DNA from: Pigmentiphaga sp. NML080357
Lineage (GTDB): Bacteria; Pseudomonadota; Gammaproteobacteria; Burkholderiales; Burkholderiaceae_B
NCBI RefSeq assembly: GCF_002188465.1
Contig: NZ_NINW01000008.1
Coordinates: 140,790 to 204,789 of the forward strand
Length of the DNA: 64,000 nt
Direction of reading: 5' to 3'
This document shows, in pieces, positions 27,552 to 37,753 of this stretch. The notes under the pieces are model-generated. The model was given only the letters and a program-made list of their open reading frames with translations. It searched no databases and had not been told where the DNA came from. The translations under genes and the position numbers were made by a program. The first letter of the stretch is position 1. Each line of letters begins with the position of its first letter.

Positions 27552-27788
27552 TCGCGACTCCGTCGATCTTTCAAGGAGGTTGAATGGTCGGTCAGAAGCC
27601 CCCGGTTTGGGAACGACATCTTGGATGGTTACTTATTCCGCGCCGATATAAACCCCGGCGGATACAGAACAAATACTCCGTTATGAGTGGGCGCTAATAG
27701 ATCATTTTCAAATCTTCGTTCTAATTTTTTTGTTTGCAACGCAACATGTGCTCCTCGTCGGCGCCCGCGCCGTGGCAGGAGAACCGTC

Positions 27789-28748
27789 TTGAATTTCCAG
27801 CAACTGCGCTCCGTGCGCGAGGCCTTGCGCCGCAATTTCAACCTCACCGAGGTCGCCAACACGCTCTATACGTCGCAACCGGGGGTCAGCCGGCAGATAC
27901 GCGAACTGGAAGACGAGCTGGGCACGACCATCTTCGAGCGCGCCGGCAAGCGCCTGACCGGCCTGACCGAACCCGGCAAGGAAATCGTCAAGATCATCGA
28001 CCGGCTGCTGCTGGAGCAGGAGAACCTGAAGCGGGCGGCGCACGAATTCAGCATCCGCGACCAGGGCCGCCTGACCATCGCCACCACCCATACCCAGGCC
28101 CGCTATGCATTGCCGGTGGTGGTGCAGGCTTTCCGCCGCCGCTTTCCGCAGGTCCACCTGAATCTGCAGCAGGGGTCGCCGCAGCACATCGCGGAATGGG
28201 TCGCCAGCGGCCAGGCGGACATTGGCATCGCCACCGAAGGCCTGTCGCAGGACATCCGGCTGTCGACGTTTGCCGGCTACCGCTGGAGCCACGTGGTCGT
28301 CGCGCCCCCAGGGCATCCGCTGCTGGACCGGGCGCAGCCGACGCTGGAAGAGCTCGGACGCTACCCTCTCATCACCTATGACACCGGGCTCACCGGCCGC
28401 TCGCACATCGACGAGGCCTTCGCCAATGCCGGCATCGTGCCGGACATCGTGCTGACCGCCATGGACGCCGACGTCATCAAGACCTACGTGGTCGCGGGGC
28501 TGGGCGTAGGCATCATCGCCGCCATGGCCTACGACAGCGGCGAGGACGTCAAGCTGCGGTCGCTCGCGGCCGACCACCTGTTCGCGTCCAACATGACCCG
28601 GGTTGCGGTCAGGCGCGGCGCCTATCTGCGCAACTTCGCCATTTCGTTCATCGAGATGTTCGCGCCCCACCTGGACCGCCAGACGATCACGGCACAGCAG
28701 GAAGAAGGCGACGCCGCGGTTCCCCGGCCCGAGCCTGTGGGGGCGTGA
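27789..28748 (+). CDS. cysB: CysB-family LysR regulator of sulfur assimilation, TTG start
   Basis: The 319-residue protein matches CysB/Cbl: NFQQLRSVREALRRNFNLTE with HTH YTSQPGVSRQIRELEDEL, and the effector-domain signature TTHTQARYALP that binds O-acetylserine or sulfate. The best start is TTG at 27789, preceded by AGGAGA; it gives the usual CysB length. An upstream in-frame start would add 34 basic residues. It is divergent from the sulfate operon, which it is expected to activate. CysB versus Cbl cannot be separated by eye. Confidence 0.94.
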   Translation: MNFQQLRSVREALRRNFNLTEVANTLYTSQPGVSRQIRELEDELGTTIFERAGKRLTGLTEPGKEIVKIIDRLLLEQENLKRAAHEFSIRDQGRLTIATTHTQARYALPVVVQAFRRRFPQVHLNLQQGSPQHIAEWVASGQADIGIATEGLSQDIRLSTFAGYRWSHVVVAPPGHPLLDRAQPTLEELGRYPLITYDTGLTGRSHIDEAFANAGIVPDIVLTAMDADVIKTYVVAGLGVGIIAAMAYDSGEDVKLRSLAADHLFASNMTRVAVRRGAYLRNFAISFIEMFAPHLDRQTITAQQEEGDAAVPRPEPVGA

Positions 28749-28763
28749 AAAATGTGCCCCCAC
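28737..28763 (+). terminator. Hairpin over the cysB stop codon
   Basis: GTGGGGGC and GCCCCCAC form a perfect 8-bp stem with an 11-nt A-rich loop containing the TGA stop. No T tract follows. It lies between convergent cysB and doxX and may end either transcript. Confidence 0.5.
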
Positions 28764-28795
28764 GCTTGCCGCTACGCGGCGGCGCTGCCCTATGG

Positions 28796-29203
28796 TCAGT
28801 TCAGCGTGCCGCCCTTGCCGCCCGCGCTGAAGCGGCCGGCGCCGATCAACGCGATGACCAGACCGCCGAACAGGTACAGGCCCTGGAGCTCCAGGGCCCA
28901 GGCGCCGTTCTTGGTCACGGAGAAGATCTGGTTGCTGTGGGCCAGCGCAATGGCGACGACCATGTTGATGGCCACGATCAGGCCGCCCAGGCGGGTATAG
29001 ATGCCCACCAGCAGCAGGATCGGGGCGACCACCTCGCCCACGTAGACGAAATATCCGAGAAACGCGGGCAAGCCGTGCGAGGCGAGCAGGCCCTTGACGA
29101 AGCCGATGCCGCCTATGACCTTGGGGATGCCATGCATCAGCATGAGCACCCCGATAGTCACGCGCAGCAGGAGCTTACCAAGATCGTCGGCGGTCTGGAG
29201 CAT
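28796..29203 (-). CDS. DoxX-family membrane protein
   Basis: The 135-residue protein has four hydrophobic helices in the DoxX pattern: LLLRVTIGVLMLMHGIPKVIGG, FLGYFVYVGEVVAPILLLVGIYTRLGGLIVAINMVVAI, and LYLFGGLVIALIGAG. DoxX proteins are inner-membrane; some take part in thiosulfate oxidation or redox homeostasis, and most are uncharacterised. It lies 85 bp downstream of a 1-Cys peroxiredoxin on the same strand, consistent with a redox role. Confidence 0.9.
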   Translation of the reverse strand: MLQTADDLGKLLLRVTIGVLMLMHGIPKVIGGIGFVKGLLASHGLPAFLGYFVYVGEVVAPILLLVGIYTRLGGLIVAINMVVAIALAHSNQIFSVTKNGAWALELQGLYLFGGLVIALIGAGRFSAGGKGGTLN

Positions 29204-29288
29204 AGGTTTCCTATGGGTCGGGAACGAAGGCTCGCATTACAGCACATGTCTGTGACGCAAGCACCTCCACGGCCGGACCGCCGCCCCG

Positions 29289-29933
29289 TCACTCCTTGTT
29301 GGGCTGCGGCGTGATGCGCAGGTAGGGCCGCACCGCCTTGTACCCCTTGGGAAACTTCTGCTTGAGCACTTCCGGATCCTGCAGAGACGGCACGATGATG
29401 ACGTCTTCGCCGTCCTTCCAGTTCACCGGCGTGGCGACGCTGTAGTTGTCGGTCAGCTGCAGCGAGTCGATCACCCGCAGGATCTCGTCGAAATTGCGGC
29501 CGGTGCTGGCCGGATAGGTGATGATGAGCCGCACCTTCTTGGCCGGATCGATGATGAAGACCGAACGCACCGTCGCCGTCGCGCTGGCGTTGGGATGGAT
29601 CATGTCGTACAGGGTCGCGACCTTGCGGTCGGCATCGGCGAGGATGGGGAAATCCACCGTGGTGCCCTGGGTCTCGTTGATGTCGCCGATCCACTTCTGG
29701 TGGGAGTCGACCGGATCGACCGACAGCGCGAGGACTTTCACGTTGCGCTTGGCGAACTCCTGAGCGAGCTTGGAGGTATAGCCCAGCTCGGTCGTGCACA
29801 CCGGCGTGAAATCGGCCGGGTGCGAAAACAGCACTCCCCAGCTGTCGCCGAGGTAATCATAGAAATGGATACGCCCTTTGGAGGAATCCTGTTCGAAATC
29901 GGGAGCGGTGTCGCCCAGACGCAATGCGGCCAT
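29289..29933 (-). CDS. 1-Cys peroxiredoxin (Prx6 type)
   Basis: The 214-residue enzyme has the peroxidatic Cys46 in PADFTPVCTTE and the extended C-terminal domain of the Prx6 class (GEDVIIVPSLQDPEVLKQKFPKGY). No second resolving Cys is placed as in 2-Cys enzymes. It reduces peroxides in the cytoplasm using an outside thiol. Upstream, 29934-30100 is markedly AT-rich and probably holds its promoter. Next downstream is doxX. Confidence 0.95.
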   Translation of the reverse strand: MAALRLGDTAPDFEQDSSKGRIHFYDYLGDSWGVLFSHPADFTPVCTTELGYTSKLAQEFAKRNVKVLALSVDPVDSHQKWIGDINETQGTTVDFPILADADRKVATLYDMIHPNASATATVRSVFIIDPAKKVRLIITYPASTGRNFDEILRVIDSLQLTDNYSVATPVNWKDGEDVIIVPSLQDPEVLKQKFPKGYKAVRPYLRITPQPNKE

Positions 29934-30149
29934 GTCGGTCTCCTACGTTCCAAAGAATGCATTCTGGCGTTCCGCCGAGGAGGCGGGAACAAATGTTTGC
30001 ACATATCTTTATAGCTTTCCACCATAAGACAACGGTGGATACTTATTTTTTCGCATAAGAGAATTCCGTAACTCCGATAAAAGCTCAGGTAATTAACAAA
30101 AGCAAAATTATTCGTTCCCAGTAATGAGCGGGACCGCCATCATGCGCTC

Positions 30150-30770
30150 ATGCGACTGCAACCCCTGATCATCCCTGGCTGGAACAACTCCGGGCCGTCT
30201 CACTGGCAAAGCCTCTGGGAGGCATGCCTGCCGCGCGCCGTGCGCGTGCAGCAACGCGACTGGGCTGCGCCCGACCTGCACGACTGGACCAGCACGCTGG
30301 CGGCCGCCATCGAGGCGGCGCCGCGGCCGCCGCTGCTGATCGCCCATAGCCTGGGCTGCATCACGGTGTGCCATCTGCCGTTGCGCATACGCGAGAAAGT
30401 GGCCGGCGCGCTGCTGGTAGCGCCTGCCGATGTGGAGCGGCCGGGCGCCCCGGCGCTGCTGCGCTCGTTCTGCCCGGTGCCGATGCAGACGCTGCCGTTC
30501 CAGAGCGTGGTCGTGGCCAGCACCAACGACCCGTACTGTTCGCTGGCCCGCGCCCGCGAATTCGCCGAAGCCTGGGGCAGCCGCTTCGAGCAGATCGAGG
30601 ATGCGGGCCACATCAATGCCGAATCGGGCTACGGCGAGTGGCCTCAGGGCCTGAAGCTGCTTGCGGCCCTGCGCCGCCGCGCGCACTGGCGTATCCCGGT
30701 GGCGCCCTGCCGCACACCGCCGCTTCCGCCGCCGCATTCGGCGGGATCGCATCATCGCCCTGCGCACTGA
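30150..30770 (+). CDS. RBBP9/YdeN-family alpha/beta hydrolase
   Basis: The 206-residue protein matches the RBBP9/YdeN (DUF1234-like serine hydrolase) group: IIPGWNNSGPSHWQSLW at the N-terminus, nucleophile Ser67 in AHSLGC, and a C-terminal GHINAESGYGEW with the catalytic His. Substrates are unknown for the bacterial family. The last 40 residues are basic and Pro-rich, beyond the family domain. No clear ribosome binding site is visible; another ATG lies 8 bases upstream in a different frame. Confidence 0.88.
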   Translation: MRLQPLIIPGWNNSGPSHWQSLWEACLPRAVRVQQRDWAAPDLHDWTSTLAAAIEAAPRPPLLIAHSLGCITVCHLPLRIREKVAGALLVAPADVERPGAPALLRSFCPVPMQTLPFQSVVVASTNDPYCSLARAREFAEAWGSRFEQIEDAGHINAESGYGEWPQGLKLLAALRRRAHWRIPVAPCRTPPLPPPHSAGSHHRPAH

Positions 30771-30806
30771 TCCGGTCGGGAACCAGGCAGCGCAGAACCG
30801 GCCCCC

Positions 30807-32603
30807 TCAGAACGCTTCCACCGGCATCGCCAGCGTGCTGGCCCCGCCATGCAGGATCTCGCGCCGCAGCGCTTCCACACGGGGCAGCAGGTGCGCGCAA
30901 TAGAACTGCGCCGCGGCCAGCTTGGCCGGGTAGAACGCATCGACATCGCCCTTGGCGATCTTGCGCCGGCAGGCCAGCGCCGCCCGGGCCATCTGCCAGC
31001 CGCCGTGCGTAAAACCGGCCAGCATCAGATAGGGCACGCTGCCCGCGTACACCTCGCGCACTTCGTCCCGGTAGCGCTCGGCCACGAAGCGCGCCACTTC
31101 CTCGTAGGCGTCCACCGCGTCGGCCAGTTGGCTGCGCAGGTCGGCCAGCGTGCCGTCGGCGTCCAGTTCGGCGAGGGTCTCGCGCATGTGGGCAACGATG
31201 GCCATCGCCACGGCGCCGCCGTCGCGCGCGGTCTTGCGCCCGACCAGATCGTTGGCCTGGATGGCCGTGGTGCCCTCGTAGATGGAGAGGATGCGTGCAT
31301 CCCTGTAGTGCTGTGCGGCGCCCGTCTCCTCGATGAAACCCATGCCGCCGTGCACCTGGATGCCCAGCGAGGCGACCTCGACCGCCATCTCGGTCGAAAA
31401 ACCCTTGACGATGGGAACCATGTATTCGTAGAAGGCCTGGTTGCGGCGGCGCACCTCGGCGTCGGGATGCCGGTGCGCGAAGTCGTGCGCGCCGGCCGCC
31501 ACATAGGCGACCGCACGCGCGGCCTCGGTCAGGGTACGCATGGTCAGCAGCATGCGCCGCACATCGGGATGGTGGACGATGGCGACCGGTCCGCTGGAAC
31601 CTTCCACCGCGCGGCTCTGCACCCGGTCCTTGGCGTAGTCCACCGCCTGTCGGCAGGCGCGCCCGGCCACGGCGATGCCCTGGAGCCCCACGGCAAAGCG
31701 GGCCGCATTCATCATGATGAACATGGTTTCCAGGCCGCGGTTGGGCTCTCCCACGAGATAGCCCACCGCCCCTTCCCCGACCTCGCCCTTGCCCTCGCCA
31801 TACAGCAGCACGGCGGTCGGGCTGGCCTTGATGCCCAGCTTGTGCTCGATGGAGGCGCACCACACGTCGTTGCGCTTGCCCAGGGAGCCGTCGTCGTTGA
31901 CCAGGAACTTCGGCACGATGAACAGCGACAACCCCTTCACGCCCTCGGGCGCGTCGGCGAGCCTGGCCAGCACCATGTGCACGATGTTCTGCGCCATGTC
32001 GTGCTCGCCGTAGGTGATGAAGATCTTCTGGCCGTGCAGGCGATAGCTGCCGTCGGCCTGCGGCACGGCGCGCGTGCGCACGAGCGACAGGTCCGAGCCG
32101 GCCTGCGGCTCGGTCAGGTTCATGGTTCCGGTCCAGGAACCGTCGATCATGGAAGGAATGAAACGGCGCTTCTGCTCTTCGGTGCCCGCGGTCAGCAACA
32201 CCTCGATGGCGCCGTCCGTCAGCAGCGGGCACAGCGCGAACGCCAGGCAGGCGGCGTTCAGGTTTTCCATGCACGGCGTGGCAACCAGCTTGGGCAACCC
32301 CTGGCCGCCGAAGGCCACCGGATGCTGCAGCCCCTGCCAGCCTCCCTCGACGAAGCTGCGGAAGGCTTCCTTGAAGCCGGGGGACGCGGTTACCGTGCCG
32401 TCGCGCCAGGTCGGGGGCTGCAGGTCGCCGCTGCGGTTGAGCGGCGCGACGATCTCTTCGAGCAGTCTGGCGTTTTCGTCCAGGATCGCGTCGACCACTT
32501 CCGGGCCGGCCTCCTCGCCGCCGGGCAACTGCTGCACTTTGTCCAGGCCCGCCAACTCGTGGAGCACGAATCGGATGTCCCGCAATGGAGCCACGTAAGC
32601 CAT
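30807..32603 (-). CDS. Acyl-CoA dehydrogenase, long C-terminal (AidB/DUF4175-type) form
   Basis: The 598-residue flavoenzyme has the acyl-CoA dehydrogenase core: GTMNLTEPQAGSDLSLVRTRA, IQVHGGMGFIEETGAAQHYRDARI, and catalytic-type Glu in LSIYEGTTAIQANDLVGRK. It is much longer than the 380-residue classic enzymes and has an extra C-terminal helical domain, as in the group that starts MAYVAPLRDIRFVLHEL and acts on long or modified acyl-CoAs. Electrons go to ETF, whose genes etfBA lie directly upstream on the same strand. Confidence 0.95.
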   Translation of the reverse strand: MAYVAPLRDIRFVLHELAGLDKVQQLPGGEEAGPEVVDAILDENARLLEEIVAPLNRSGDLQPPTWRDGTVTASPGFKEAFRSFVEGGWQGLQHPVAFGGQGLPKLVATPCMENLNAACLAFALCPLLTDGAIEVLLTAGTEEQKRRFIPSMIDGSWTGTMNLTEPQAGSDLSLVRTRAVPQADGSYRLHGQKIFITYGEHDMAQNIVHMVLARLADAPEGVKGLSLFIVPKFLVNDDGSLGKRNDVWCASIEHKLGIKASPTAVLLYGEGKGEVGEGAVGYLVGEPNRGLETMFIMMNAARFAVGLQGIAVAGRACRQAVDYAKDRVQSRAVEGSSGPVAIVHHPDVRRMLLTMRTLTEAARAVAYVAAGAHDFAHRHPDAEVRRRNQAFYEYMVPIVKGFSTEMAVEVASLGIQVHGGMGFIEETGAAQHYRDARILSIYEGTTAIQANDLVGRKTARDGGAVAMAIVAHMRETLAELDADGTLADLRSQLADAVDAYEEVARFVAERYRDEVREVYAGSVPYLMLAGFTHGGWQMARAALACRRKIAKGDVDAFYPAKLAAAQFYCAHLLPRVEALRREILHGGASTLAMPVEAF

Positions 32604-32710
32604 GCAAACCTCCGGTCAGTTGGTACCGAGGGGCGGGCCCAGACCCCGCCCGGAGGCTGCCGCGCAGCGGCCGGGAGCCCGCCATTCGGGCGCGCGCGAG
32701 CGCGCAGGGG

Positions 32711-33640
32711 TCAGAGCGCCTTGGTCAATTCGGGCACGGCGGTGAACAGGTCAGCCACCAGCCCGTAGTCGGCCACGCCGAAGATCGGCGCCTCGGCGTC
32801 CTTGTTGATCGCCACGATCACCTTGGAGTCCTTCATGCCGGCCAGGTGCTGGATCGCGCCGGAGATGCCCACCGCCACGTACAGCTGCGGCGCCACGATC
32901 TTGCCGGTCTGCCCCACCTGCCAGTCGTTGGGCGCATAGCCGGCGTCCACCGCCGCCCGCGAGGCGCCCATGGCCGCGCCCAGCTTGTCGGCCAGCGGCT
33001 CGAGCAGCTTGAAGTTCTCCGCGCTGCCCATGCCGCGCCCGCCCGACACCACCGCCTTGGCCGCGGTCAGCTCGGGACGGTCGCTCTTGGCCACCTCGCG
33101 GCCCACGAACGAGGACTTGCCGCTGTCGGCCACCGCCGGCACGCTTTCCACCGGCGCCGAACCGCCCGTGGCCGCGGCCGCGTCGAAGGCCGTCGTGCGC
33201 ACCGTGATCACCTTGGTCGCGTCGGCCGACTGCACCGTCGCGATCGCGTTGCCCGCGTAGATCGGCCGCTCGAAGGTATCGGCCGACTCGATCCCGACGA
33301 TATCGGAGATCTGCGCCACGTCCAGCTTGGCCGCCACGCGCGGCGCCACGTTCTTGCCGTACGCCGTGGCCGGGAAGAGGATGTGGCTGTAGCCCTGGGC
33401 CAGCGCCAGCACCTGCGCCGCCACGTTCTCGGCCAACCCCTCGGCCAGCGCGGCACCGTCGGCCGACAGCACCTTGGCCACGCCGGCCACCTGCGCGGCC
33501 GCCTGCGCCGCCCCGCCCACGCCGGCGCCCGCCACCAGCACGTGCACCTCGCCACCCAGCCGCTGCGCCGCCGTGATCGTGTTCAGCGTCGCGCCACGCA
33601 GATGGGCATTGTCATGTTCCGCTACGACCAGTATCGCCAT
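32711..33640 (-). CDS. etfA: Electron transfer flavoprotein alpha subunit
   Basis: The 309-residue protein has the ETF-alpha C-terminal FAD domain: [70 protein letters not shown] and [16 protein letters not shown]. With EtfB it carries electrons from acyl-CoA dehydrogenases to ETF-quinone oxidoreductase. The ATG at 33640 is two bases after the etfB stop; an in-frame GTG at 33646 is an alternative. Confidence 0.98.
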   Translation of the reverse strand: MAILVVAEHDNAHLRGATLNTITAAQRLGGEVHVLVAGAGVGGAAQAAAQVAGVAKVLSADGAALAEGLAENVAAQVLALAQGYSHILFPATAYGKNVAPRVAAKLDVAQISDIVGIESADTFERPIYAGNAIATVQSADATKVITVRTTAFDAAAATGGSAPVESVPAVADSGKSSFVGREVAKSDRPELTAAKAVVSGGRGMGSAENFKLLEPLADKLGAAMGASRAAVDAGYAPNDWQVGQTGKIVAPQLYVAVGISGAIQHLAGMKDSKVIVAINKDAEAPIFGVADYGLVADLFTAVPELTKAL

Positions 33641-33642
33641 CT

Positions 33643-34392
33643 TCACACCACCTTCGCTTCATTCTTGAGTTTGTCGACCAGCTCGGCCACGTCGGCCACC
33701 TTCACGCCCGCCTGGCGCGCCGGCGGTTCGCTCACCTTCAGCGTCTTGAGGCGCGGCGTCACATCCACGCCCAGGTCTTCCGGCTTGACGGTCTCCAGCG
33801 GCTTCTTCTTGGCCTTCATGATGTTGGGCAGCGTCACGTAGCGCGGCTCGTTCAGCCGCAGGTCGGTCGTGACGATGGCCGGCAGCGTCAGCGACACCGT
33901 CTCCAGGCCGCCGTCCACCTCGCGCGTGACCGTCGCCTTGCCGTCGCCAAGCTCGACCTTGCTCGCGAAGGTCGCCTGCGGCCAGTCCAGCAGCGCGGCC
34001 AGCATCTGGCCCGTCTGGTTCGCATCGTCGTCGATCGCCTGCTTGCCCAGGATCACCAGCTGCGGCTGCTCCTTGTCGGCCAGCGCCTTGAGCAGCTTGG
34101 CCACGGCCAGCGGCTGGAGCTCTTCCTGCGTCTCGACCAGGATCGCCCGGTCCGCGCCGGTGGCCATCGCCGTGCGCAGCGTCTCCTGGCATTGCGCCAC
34201 GCCGCACGAGACGGCCACGATCTCGGTCGCCACGCCCTTTTCCTTCAGGCGCGTCGCCTCTTCCACCGCGATCTCGTCGAACGGATTCATCGACATCTTC
34301 ACGTTCGCGATGTCCACGCCCGTCTGGTCCGACTTCACCCGGACCTTCACGTTGTAGTCAACCACTCGTTTGACTGGCACTAACACCTTCAT
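33643..34392 (-). CDS. etfB: Electron transfer flavoprotein beta subunit
   Basis: The 249-residue protein starts [20 protein letters not shown] and shows the ETF-beta signature VKRV and [22 protein letters not shown], plus the recognition-loop region ending [12 protein letters not shown]. It binds AMP and pairs with EtfA. First gene of etfB-etfA-acyl-CoA dehydrogenase; its upstream region (34393-34581) holds a GC-rich inverted repeat GAGCCGC/GCGGCTC at about 34431-34452. Confidence 0.98.
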   Translation of the reverse strand: MKVLVPVKRVVDYNVKVRVKSDQTGVDIANVKMSMNPFDEIAVEEATRLKEKGVATEIVAVSCGVAQCQETLRTAMATGADRAILVETQEELQPLAVAKLLKALADKEQPQLVILGKQAIDDDANQTGQMLAALLDWPQATFASKVELGDGKATVTREVDGGLETVSLTLPAIVTTDLRLNEPRYVTLPNIMKAKKKPLETVKPEDLGVDVTPRLKTLKVSEPPARQAGVKVADVAELVDKLKNEAKVV

Positions 34393-34581
34393 GTATGCAA
34401 CCTCGTTTAAGTGAACCGGCTACGCCAGAGGGAGCCGCAAGCGGCGGCTCCGCGTGCGGGACAGGCAACCTGTCGATTATAGGTAATCGACACCGGCCCC
34501 TCCCCGCCCGAAAATGCGGGTAAATACGGACGCCGCCCGGACCGGCGATCCAGGCCACGCGGGGGAGGCTCCCCGGCATGG

Positions 34582-35502
34582 TCAGATGCCCGCCAGCGCC
34601 CGTATGTGCGCGGTGACGCTGCGCCCCAGCGCGGACAGGTTGTAACCGCCCTCCAGGCAGCTCACCACGCGCGCGCCGTGGCGGCGCGCCAGCTCGCCGA
34701 GCCGCTCGGTGATCCATGCGAAATCCGCCTCGACCAGCCCCATGCGCCCGAGGTCGTCCTCGCGATGCGCATCGAACCCGGCCGACACCAGCACCAGTTG
34801 CGGCCGGAATTTATCCAGCCTCGGCAGCCATCTGGAGGACACCAGCTCGCGTATGGCCGCGCCCTCGGTATAGGCCGGCACGGGTTCGTTGAGCATGTTG
34901 TCGGCCCATGGATGGATGCCGCTGAAGGGATAGAACGGGTGCTGGAAGAAACCGCACATCAGCACGCGCTCGTCGCCCGCCAGCGCGGCTTCCGTGCCGT
35001 TGCCGTGGTGCACGTCGAAATCGACCACCGCGATGCGCTCCAGGCCGTGGTGGACCATCGCATGGCGCGCGGCGATCGCCACGTTGCTCAGGAAGCAGAA
35101 CCCCATCGCCTGGTCGGGGCAGGCATGATGGCCGGGAGGGCGCACGGCGCAGAAGGCGGCCTCGCCCTCGCCCGCCAGCACCGCGTCCACCGCGGCAATC
35201 GCCGCGCCCGCGGCGTGCAGCGCAGCGACGTAGGTATGCGGGTTCATCGCGGTATCGGGATCGAGTTGGGCATACCCCTGTGCCGGCGCACGCGCGACCA
35301 GCGATTCCAGGTATTCGGGCGTGTGGACCCGCAGCAGCGACTCCTGGGCGGCTTGCGGCGCTTCGCGCTCGAGCAGGTGGGCCGCCACACCCGACGCCAG
35401 CAACTGGTCCGAGATCGCATCGAGCCGCTCCGGGCACTCCGGATGCTCCTTGCCCATCTCGTGCAGCCTGCACGCGGGATGCGTGAAGTAAAGCGTAGCC
35501 AT
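34582..35502 (-). CDS. Histone deacetylase-superfamily protein
   Basis: About 306 residues with the arginase/deacetylase fold signatures: [11 protein letters not shown] (catalytic His pair), [13 protein letters not shown] (zinc Asp and His), and [13 protein letters not shown] (second zinc Asp). Bacterial members deacetylate polyamines, acetoin-related or lysine substrates. No signal peptide. The start at 35502 follows GGAGA closely; ATG 35511 is an alternative. The gene overlaps or abuts the divergent MltB promoter region. Confidence 0.93.
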   Translation of the reverse strand: MATLYFTHPACRLHEMGKEHPECPERLDAISDQLLASGVAAHLLEREAPQAAQESLLRVHTPEYLESLVARAPAQGYAQLDPDTAMNPHTYVAALHAAGAAIAAVDAVLAGEGEAAFCAVRPPGHHACPDQAMGFCFLSNVAIAARHAMVHHGLERIAVVDFDVHHGNGTEAALAGDERVLMCGFFQHPFYPFSGIHPWADNMLNEPVPAYTEGAAIRELVSSRWLPRLDKFRPQLVLVSAGFDAHREDDLGRMGLVEADFAWITERLGELARRHGARVVSCLEGGYNLSALGRSVTAHIRALAGI

Positions 35503-35587
35503 GGTCTCCATTATGCGCCGACTTGCATCGCGGCCGAACAGTCGGCAGCATCACGCTATCGATATCGCCCTGACGGAAATCTTACGC

Positions 35588-36847
35588 GTGAAATCGCAAC
35601 CCTGCTCCCTGACGTCTTGTCGTGCCGGCGCCATCGCCGCAGCGCTTGCCGCGCTCTCCCTATGGGGCTGCGGCTCGGCTCCGCCGCCGGCCGCCGCCAC
35701 CATGCAGGGCGTGCCGGCGCCCTCCGCCGCGCAAGACGCCCCCGCCATGCAGGGCATGCCGCCGGCAGGCGCGGCGGTCTCCCCGCCCGTCGCCGTCCCG
35801 GTTCCTCCTCCGCCGCAGGCTGCCGCGCCGGCGCCTGCGGCAGCGCCGGAACGAGTGCCGGCGCGCGACGCCAAGCGCGATTTCACCGCCGAGATGGCCG
35901 GCCGCGGGCTTGATCCATCCGAGGTCGCCCGCCTGCTCGATCAGGCGAGATACTCCGAGACCGTCGCCAGGCTGGTGCTGCCGCCCTCCTCGCCCACGGT
36001 ACGCAGCTGGCCCCGGTATCGCTCCCGCTTCATCGAAAGCCGCCGCATCAAGGAAGGCCTCGCCTTCCAGGAAGAACACGCGCAAACGCTGGCCCGCGCC
36101 GAGGACCGCTACGGCGTGCCGGCCTCCATCATCGTGAGCGTCATCGGCGTCGAAACCTTCTACGGACGCGTCACGGGGAATTTCCGCGTCATCGACGCGC
36201 TCTCGACGCTGGCCTTCAACTATCCGCCCCAGGCGCGCAGCGACCGCAGCGCGTTCTTTCGCGAGCAACTGGCGCAATTCCTCGTCTGGTGCAAAGAGAC
36301 CGGCAGCGATCCGCTGGCGGTAAAGGGATCGTACGCGGGCGCCATGGGCCTGCCGCAATTCATGCCGGGCAGCCTGCGCAAATTCGCGGTGGACGGCGAC
36401 GGCGACGGCCGCATCGATCTGGCGGGCAGCCCGGCCGACGCCATCCTTTCGGTGGCCCACTTCCTGGTCGAGCATGGCTGGCAACGCGGCCAGCCGGTCT
36501 TCCTGCCGATCAACCTGCCGGCCGATCCGGCGGGGCTGGTCGACGGCGGACTCAAGCCCACGCTAAGCTGGGCCCAGCTCCAGGCGGCCGGCGCGCGCGC
36601 GCAGAAAGTGGCCGGCATGTCGGAGGAATGGCGAGACTGGCCCCTTGCCGTGATCGATCTCTACGACGGGGCGACCGGCACCACCGAATACCGCGTGGCC
36701 GCGCCCAACTTCTTCGCGCTGACCGAATACAACCGCAGCTACTTCTACGCCGCCTCGGTCACCGACCTCGCCGTGGAGCTGGAGCGGAGGAACCGCGTGG
36801 CGAGCCGGATCCGGGTCGGTCAGTTGAACACGCCCGTCGACAGATAA
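35588..36847 (+). CDS. mltB: Lytic murein transglycosylase B, lipoprotein
   Basis: The 419-residue protein starts at GTG 35588, which gives a proper lipoprotein signal: AALSLWGC with lipid-modified Cys28. A Pro/Ala-rich linker follows (to about residue 95), then the MltB catalytic domain with Glu189 in VIGVETFYGR, GAMGLPQFMPGSLRKFAVDGDGDGRIDL, and a C-terminal NRSYFYAASVTDL. It cleaves the MurNAc-GlcNAc bond to 1,6-anhydro products at the outer membrane's inner face. Its 3' end overlaps cysM antisense by 28 bp. Confidence 0.95.
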   Translation: MKSQPCSLTSCRAGAIAAALAALSLWGCGSAPPPAAATMQGVPAPSAAQDAPAMQGMPPAGAAVSPPVAVPVPPPPQAAAPAPAAAPERVPARDAKRDFTAEMAGRGLDPSEVARLLDQARYSETVARLVLPPSSPTVRSWPRYRSRFIESRRIKEGLAFQEEHAQTLARAEDRYGVPASIIVSVIGVETFYGRVTGNFRVIDALSTLAFNYPPQARSDRSAFFREQLAQFLVWCKETGSDPLAVKGSYAGAMGLPQFMPGSLRKFAVDGDGDGRIDLAGSPADAILSVAHFLVEHGWQRGQPVFLPINLPADPAGLVDGGLKPTLSWAQLQAAGARAQKVAGMSEEWRDWPLAVIDLYDGATGTTEYRVAAPNFFALTEYNRSYFYAASVTDLAVELERRNRVASRIRVGQLNTPVDR

Positions 36848-37734
36848 CGGTCGCCGCGGTCGCAGACGATGAAGACGATGGTGGCGTTCTCGACGGTTTC
36901 GGCCACCTTCAGCGCCGCCACCAGCGCGCCGGCCGATGAAATGCCGGCGAAGATGCCTTCCTCGGCTGCCAGCCGCCGCGCCATGCCCTCGGCGTCGGCC
37001 TGGGTAACGTATTCGAGGCGGTCCACGGCGCTGGGATCGTAGATCTTGGGCAGGTAGGCTTCGGGCCACTTGCGTATGCCCGGGATCTGCGATCCTTCCG
37101 TGGGCTGGGCGCCGACCACCTGGATGGCCGCGTTGCGGCCCTTGAGATAGCGCGACACCCCCACGATGGTCCCGGTGGTTCCCATGGCGCTGACGAAATG
37201 GGTGACCTGCCCGTCGGTATCGCGCCAGATCTCGGGGCCGGTGGTCTCGACGTGCGCCAACGGATTGTCGGGATTGGCGAACTGGTCCAGCACCTTGCCC
37301 TTGCCCTCGGCCTGCATCTGCAGCGCGAGATCGCGCGCATATTCCATGCCGCCCTGCGATGCCGGCGTGAGGATCAGCTCGGCTCCGTAGGCCGTCATGG
37401 CCGCGCGGCGCTCCAGCGAAAGGTTGTCGGGCATGATGAGGATCATGCGGTAGCCGCGTATGGCGGCCACCAGCGCAAGCGCGATGCCCGTGTTGCCGCT
37501 GGTGGCTTCGATCAGCGTGTCGCCGGGCTTGATCTCGCCTCGCGCCTCGGCCCGCGCGATCATGGAACGCGCCGGCCGGTCCTTGACCGAACCGGCCGGA
37601 TTATTGCCTTCCAGCTTCGCGAGGATGACGTTGCCGCGCGCGGCATTGCCTTCCCCCGGGATACGCTGGAGCCGGACCAGGGGCGTGTTGCCTATGGTCT
37701 GTTCGATGGTGGGATAGCTTTTCATGCGCCCCAT
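36820..37734 (-). CDS. cysM: Cysteine synthase B
   Basis: The 304-residue PLP enzyme has IGNTPLVRLQRI, the PLP lysine in NNPAGSVKDRPA, and ATSGNTGIALALVAAIRGYRMILIMP. The NPAGSVKDR and MPDNLSLERR patterns and the length favour CysM over CysK. It makes cysteine from O-acetylserine and sulfide or thiosulfate. An in-frame ATG at 37725 is an alternative start. The stop lies within the 3' end of convergent mltB. It is outside the sulfate operon but serves the same pathway. Confidence 0.96.
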   Translation of the reverse strand: MGRMKSYPTIEQTIGNTPLVRLQRIPGEGNAARGNVILAKLEGNNPAGSVKDRPARSMIARAEARGEIKPGDTLIEATSGNTGIALALVAAIRGYRMILIMPDNLSLERRAAMTAYGAELILTPASQGGMEYARDLALQMQAEGKGKVLDQFANPDNPLAHVETTGPEIWRDTDGQVTHFVSAMGTTGTIVGVSRYLKGRNAAIQVVGAQPTEGSQIPGIRKWPEAYLPKIYDPSAVDRLEYVTQADAEGMARRLAAEEGIFAGISSAGALVAALKVAETVENATIVFIVCDRGDRYLSTGVFN

Positions 37735-37753
37735 GATAATCCAGCCGGCGGGA

